Shown here one piece after another: positions 12,979 through 15,828 of a stretch of DNA of 15,828 bases (its first letter is position 1; each line of letters starts with the position of its first letter). Location of the stretch: NCBI GenBank assembly GCA_028718575.1, contig JAQULN010000013.1:1-15828 (forward strand), given 5' to 3'. The stretch comes from Candidatus Krumholzibacteriia bacterium. GTDB taxonomy: Bacteria; Krumholzibacteriota; Krumholzibacteriia; LZORAL124-64-63. The notes beneath the pieces are model-generated. The model was not told where the DNA came from. It did no database searches and worked only from the letters and a program-made list of their open reading frames with translations. The position numbers and the translations under genes are program-made.

Positions 12979-15828
12979 ATGAAGCGATTTGTTCTGTTAA
13001 CCACAGTCTGCTTGGCTCTGGTGTTCACCGTCAACGCGTTTGCCGCCAATGCGACGCGCGACATACTGCGTCCGGCGCTTGGTGGCTCCGGCATGTTGTA
13101 CGGAGAAGCAAAGGCCAGCGCGGCCAAGCAGGATACGTTCTACCTGATGGGCGGCAGCCCGACCGCCCTGGTTGGCAAGTTCGAGGACGCGGGGGGCGCC
13201 TCTCACTGGCAGGGCTTCACGTCGCTCGACCCGACGTTGCAGCCTTCGTACTGGTCGGTCACCGACAACTCTGCGCTGGTGATCAACGGCAATTACTCCG
13301 CCTGGTGCGGAATCGAATACCCGCCGCTGAATCCGCCGGCGGCCGGCCCCGGCTACGGCAACAGCTGGTTCCAGGTGTTGGCGTGGTCGTGCGAGGTCGA
13401 TCCCGACTCGGACGTCTCGGTCCGCTGGGACTACAAGGTGTACTACGATAGCGAGACCGGCTACGACATCACGGCGCTGCAGTACTTCGACGGCCTCGCC
13501 TGGACATCTGCGGTCGAATTCGACGGCGCCGGGTTCTCGGACAGCTTTGTGAACTTCGTGGTGCCGCGCGGCCTGAACACGCTGCAATTGCGGATCCTGT
13601 TCGAGTCGGACGGCGCCTGGTCCGATGCGGACGGTCTGTTCCCGACCGACCGCGGCGCCTGCCAGATCGACGACATCATCATCACCGTCAACAGCGTCGT
13701 TGAGAACAGCGAGGACTTCGAAGACGGCACGTTCGGCGATTGGGAGCAGGTCATCTCCCCGAACGTCGGCGACTTCGCCGCGATGTACCGCAACCTCGGC
13801 GACCTGGACATTTGCCGTTCGAACACGTCCTCGCAGGCGGCGTTCATCGACGACGGCATCGTGGTGCCGGGTACCGGCGGGACCATCTGCATCACCTGGT
13901 GCTATGGCCCCGGCGGCTATATCGTCAACAACACTGGCGGTCTGGCCGGGCCGGATTTCGGCATCAACAACCATATCCTGAGCCCAATACTCGAGTGGCC
14001 GAGTGGGGTCGACACGGCGTATATGGAGTGGACCGTTTACCGTCATATGCTGCTGCAGACGGCGACGTGGGCCGGCCATTTCTACCGGTTTGCCGTGCGT
14101 TCGATTGACACCGGCGACCCGAATGATATGGAGTTCGCCGCCTGGCAATCGGACAACTACGTGTATTACGGCGGTCCGGACTACATCCGCACCCAGCAGG
14201 ATCTAGGCGCGTACATCGTGCCGGGCGCCACGCATGTCCAGATTCGGCTCGGCGTGGAAGAGATCCGCTCGATCGGCGGTCTCGTCTTCACCGGTTATGA
14301 CAACGCGCCCGCGCCGTACTTCGACGACATCGCGTTGGTGGCGTATCCTTTCGCCGGCCCGTCGATCACGACGCGCGATCTCGACGTCGCGCAGGACAAC
14401 TTCCCTGAGAGCGGCGAGCTGAATTACTCGGACCTGTGCGCGAACTCCGTGCGCTTCGACATGGCGAACAGCATCTCGCCGACCGCCGACCTCTACAACA
14501 ACCCCGGCGACACGATCTTCTTCGACATCGTGCCCATCCGCGCCGGCTCGACCTTGGTCATGCCGCCGAAGATGGTGGTCAAGATGAAGGCCAACCGGCT
14601 GTTCGAGTCGTGCCGGGTGCTCCCGGACGGCTTCACCTCGACTCCGATCGATGCCAACTGGGCTTTGATCGAGGGCGAAGTCGACGGTCTAGAGACCTTC
14701 ACTGCCGGCGGTGCCCAGGTTCAGGACCGTTTCAACTTCGACCTGCCGGACGAATACTTCTTCTACCCCGGCGATGTGATCCACTACTACATCCAGGCCG
14801 AAGACGACCTCGGCGGTCTGACCACGCTGCCGGGCAACCTCGATTGGTTCGGCGACTTCGACCGTCTTATCTTCAACAGGCAGAGTGTCTTCGTCGTACG
14901 GGCGCTGCCGACGATGTTCAGCGATACCCCGGGCGATCAGCCGAAGATCCTCTTCTGGAACGACGCGCATGAGCGCGCTAACGAGAACGAGTGGTTCTTC
15001 GCGCTGAACAACATCGGCTACCGCGAAGGCGTCAACTTCGACCTCTACAACACCAACGGGCCTTCGTCGGGTGTCGGTAACGGCTTGGGCGGTCGTGCCA
15101 ACGAGTTCCAACTCGAGCACTACGACATCCTGCTCTACTCGGTCGCCTACCTGCAGTCGATCACGCTGTCGGACGGCTCCTCGGACCTCGGTGACGACAT
15201 CGGCGTCCTGGACGGCTGGTTCGGTTTCGGCGGCAAGAAGGCCTTCTTCACCGGCGACGGGCTCATTTACGACCTCAACAACAGCACCGCCGGCCAGGCG
15301 TTCATCGACCGTTACTTCAGCCTCAGCTTCCAGAACCGGTCCATCCGGGCGCTGATCAACAACCAGACCACGCCGCTGGTCAAGGCAGTGCCTGCAAACG
15401 GCGTGATCAACCGCGTGCCCGAGTGGATCGTGTACGGCGGCTGCTTGCAGGTTAACGACTTCGACGCGGTCAACGTGGTGAGTTCGACGCGGTTGGCCGA
15501 GTGGACGAACCCGGCCGGCCAGACGGGCGTGTATACTTATTCCGCGGCGTCGCTCTACAACTACGCGCCGTACACCGCCACAACGGTGTACATGCCGTAT
15601 GACTTCATGAGCATCGTCAACGCTCCTGGCTACACGCCGCCGATCGGTCAGACCGGGCTCGCGGCCCGCGCGATCATCCTCGAGGACATCCTGTTCTACT
15701 TCTCGAGCCTGACGACGCTGCCGCCGACCGACGTGACGCCGGATCGGGTGTTTGCGGCGACGAACTTCCCGAACCCGTTCAACCCGAAGACCACCATTCA
15801 GCTGAACCTGCCGAGCGACGGCAAGGTC
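12979..15828 (+). CDS. Large secreted multidomain protein with C-terminal sorting-type tail (right-truncated)
   Basis: The frame is open for 950 codons from ATG 12979 to the last base with no stop, so the C-terminus is outside the window. The ATG has GGGGGG 6 bases upstream. Residues 1-23 form a classical signal peptide (MKRFVLLTTVCLALVFTVNA, cleavage near AFAA/N), implying Sec export. Two beta-rich jelly-roll-like or MAM-like modules follow, at about 55-234 and 243-460, each ending in a DDI strand (CQIDDIIITV; YFDDIALVAY). Residues about 475-640 look Ig-like (YFFYPGDVIHYYIQAEDD). About 655-810 (PKILFWNDAHERANENEWFF; EHYDILLYS; FGGKKAFFTGDGL) resembles an alpha/beta module. NFPNPFNPKTTI at 929-940 is the start of the sorting/FlgD-Ig-like tail common in secreted proteins of FCB-type phyla. 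No catalytic motif was recognised. Strong C-ending codon preference suggests high expression. A structural, surface or adhesive role is inference. Confidence 0.88.
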   Translation, partial: MKRFVLLTTVCLALVFTVNAFAANATRDILRPALGGSGMLYGEAKASAAKQDTFYLMGGSPTALVGKFEDAGGASHWQGFTSLDPTLQPSYWSVTDNSALVINGNYSAWCGIEYPPLNPPAAGPGYGNSWFQVLAWSCEVDPDSDVSVRWDYKVYYDSETGYDITALQYFDGLAWTSAVEFDGAGFSDSFVNFVVPRGLNTLQLRILFESDGAWSDADGLFPTDRGACQIDDIIITVNSVVENSEDFEDGTFGDWEQVISPNVGDFAAMYRNLGDLDICRSNTSSQAAFIDDGIVVPGTGGTICITWCYGPGGYIVNNTGGLAGPDFGINNHILSPILEWPSGVDTAYMEWTVYRHMLLQTATWAGHFYRFAVRSIDTGDPNDMEFAAWQSDNYVYYGGPDYIRTQQDLGAYIVPGATHVQIRLGVEEIRSIGGLVFTGYDNAPAPYFDDIALVAYPFAGPSITTRDLDVAQDNFPESGELNYSDLCANSVRFDMANSISPTADLYNNPGDTIFFDIVPIRAGSTLVMPPKMVVKMKANRLFESCRVLPDGFTSTPIDANWALIEGEVDGLETFTAGGAQVQDRFNFDLPDEYFFYPGDVIHYYIQAEDDLGGLTTLPGNLDWFGDFDRLIFNRQSVFVVRALPTMFSDTPGDQPKILFWNDAHERANENEWFFALNNIGYREGVNFDLYNTNGPSSGVGNGLGGRANEFQLEHYDILLYSVAYLQSITLSDGSSDLGDDIGVLDGWFGFGGKKAFFTGDGLIYDLNNSTAGQAFIDRYFSLSFQNRSIRALINNQTTPLVKAVPANGVINRVPEWIVYGGCLQVNDFDAVNVVSSTRLAEWTNPAGQTGVYTYSAASLYNYAPYTATTVYMPYDFMSIVNAPGYTPPIGQTGLAARAIILEDILFYFSSLTTLPPTDVTPDRVFAATNFPNPFNPKTTIQLNLPSDGKV

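Noticed and set aside
12997..14148. Minus-strand open frame of 383 codons opposite the secreted-protein gene
   Set aside because: The plus strand here has a signal peptide, ribosome site and ordered domains; the antisense product is Arg/Val/Asp-rich without recognisable features.

Overview
This window reads as a bacterial chromosome segment of high GC (roughly 60-65% by eye). One tightly packed housekeeping operon fills about 12.6 kb on the plus strand. After a 389-base gap comes the first 950 codons of a large secreted protein that runs off the right edge. Three features suggest a lineage of the FCB type, for example Eisenbacteria-, Krumholzibacteria-, Latescibacteria- or Zixibacteria-like phyla. 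These are an export-type protein ending in an NFPNPFNPKTTI-type tail, a two-subunit glycyl-tRNA synthetase and a 7TM-HD phosphodiesterase. The phylum assignment is inference, and no rRNA or other firm marker is present.

Layout of the operon (1-12589, all plus strand): aspS (left-truncated), phoH-like ATPase, pgpH-type 7TM-HD protein, ybeY, CNNM/CorC-type CBS protein, DUF502 membrane protein, mgtE, recO, glyQ, glyS. Every junction is either a 4-base stop/start overlap (ATGA or TTGA) or has 0-1 base between genes. This strongly suggests one polycistronic message with translational coupling. The gene set links aminoacylation (AspRS, GlyRS), ribosome and RNA maturation (YbeY, PhoH), probable c-di-AMP turnover (PgpH), Mg2+ handling (CNNM/CorC-like, MgtE) and recombinational repair (RecO). 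The backbone phoH-pgpH-ybeY-...-recO-glyQ-glyS matches the order known from Firmicutes. Here, however, three membrane-protein genes occupy the place where dgkA/cdd/era usually sit.

Region 12590-12978 holds a weak terminator candidate, a plausible sigma70-type promoter, a long potential leader with several short hairpins and an unused strong Shine-Dalgarno sequence. A perfect 7-1-7 palindrome lies just before the next start codon. From 12979 to the end is a signal-peptide-bearing, multidomain secreted protein with a C-terminal sorting-type tail. Its reading frame is open through the last base.

I found no CRISPR array, mobile element, tRNA or rRNA, and no clear novel defence or biosynthetic system. 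The points most worth a second look are substituted signature residues in YbeY and in the GlyQ catalytic motif, the three-gene insertion in the era position, the unusual leader and palindrome before the secreted-protein gene, and an over-represented, strand-biased TTTTACG word.
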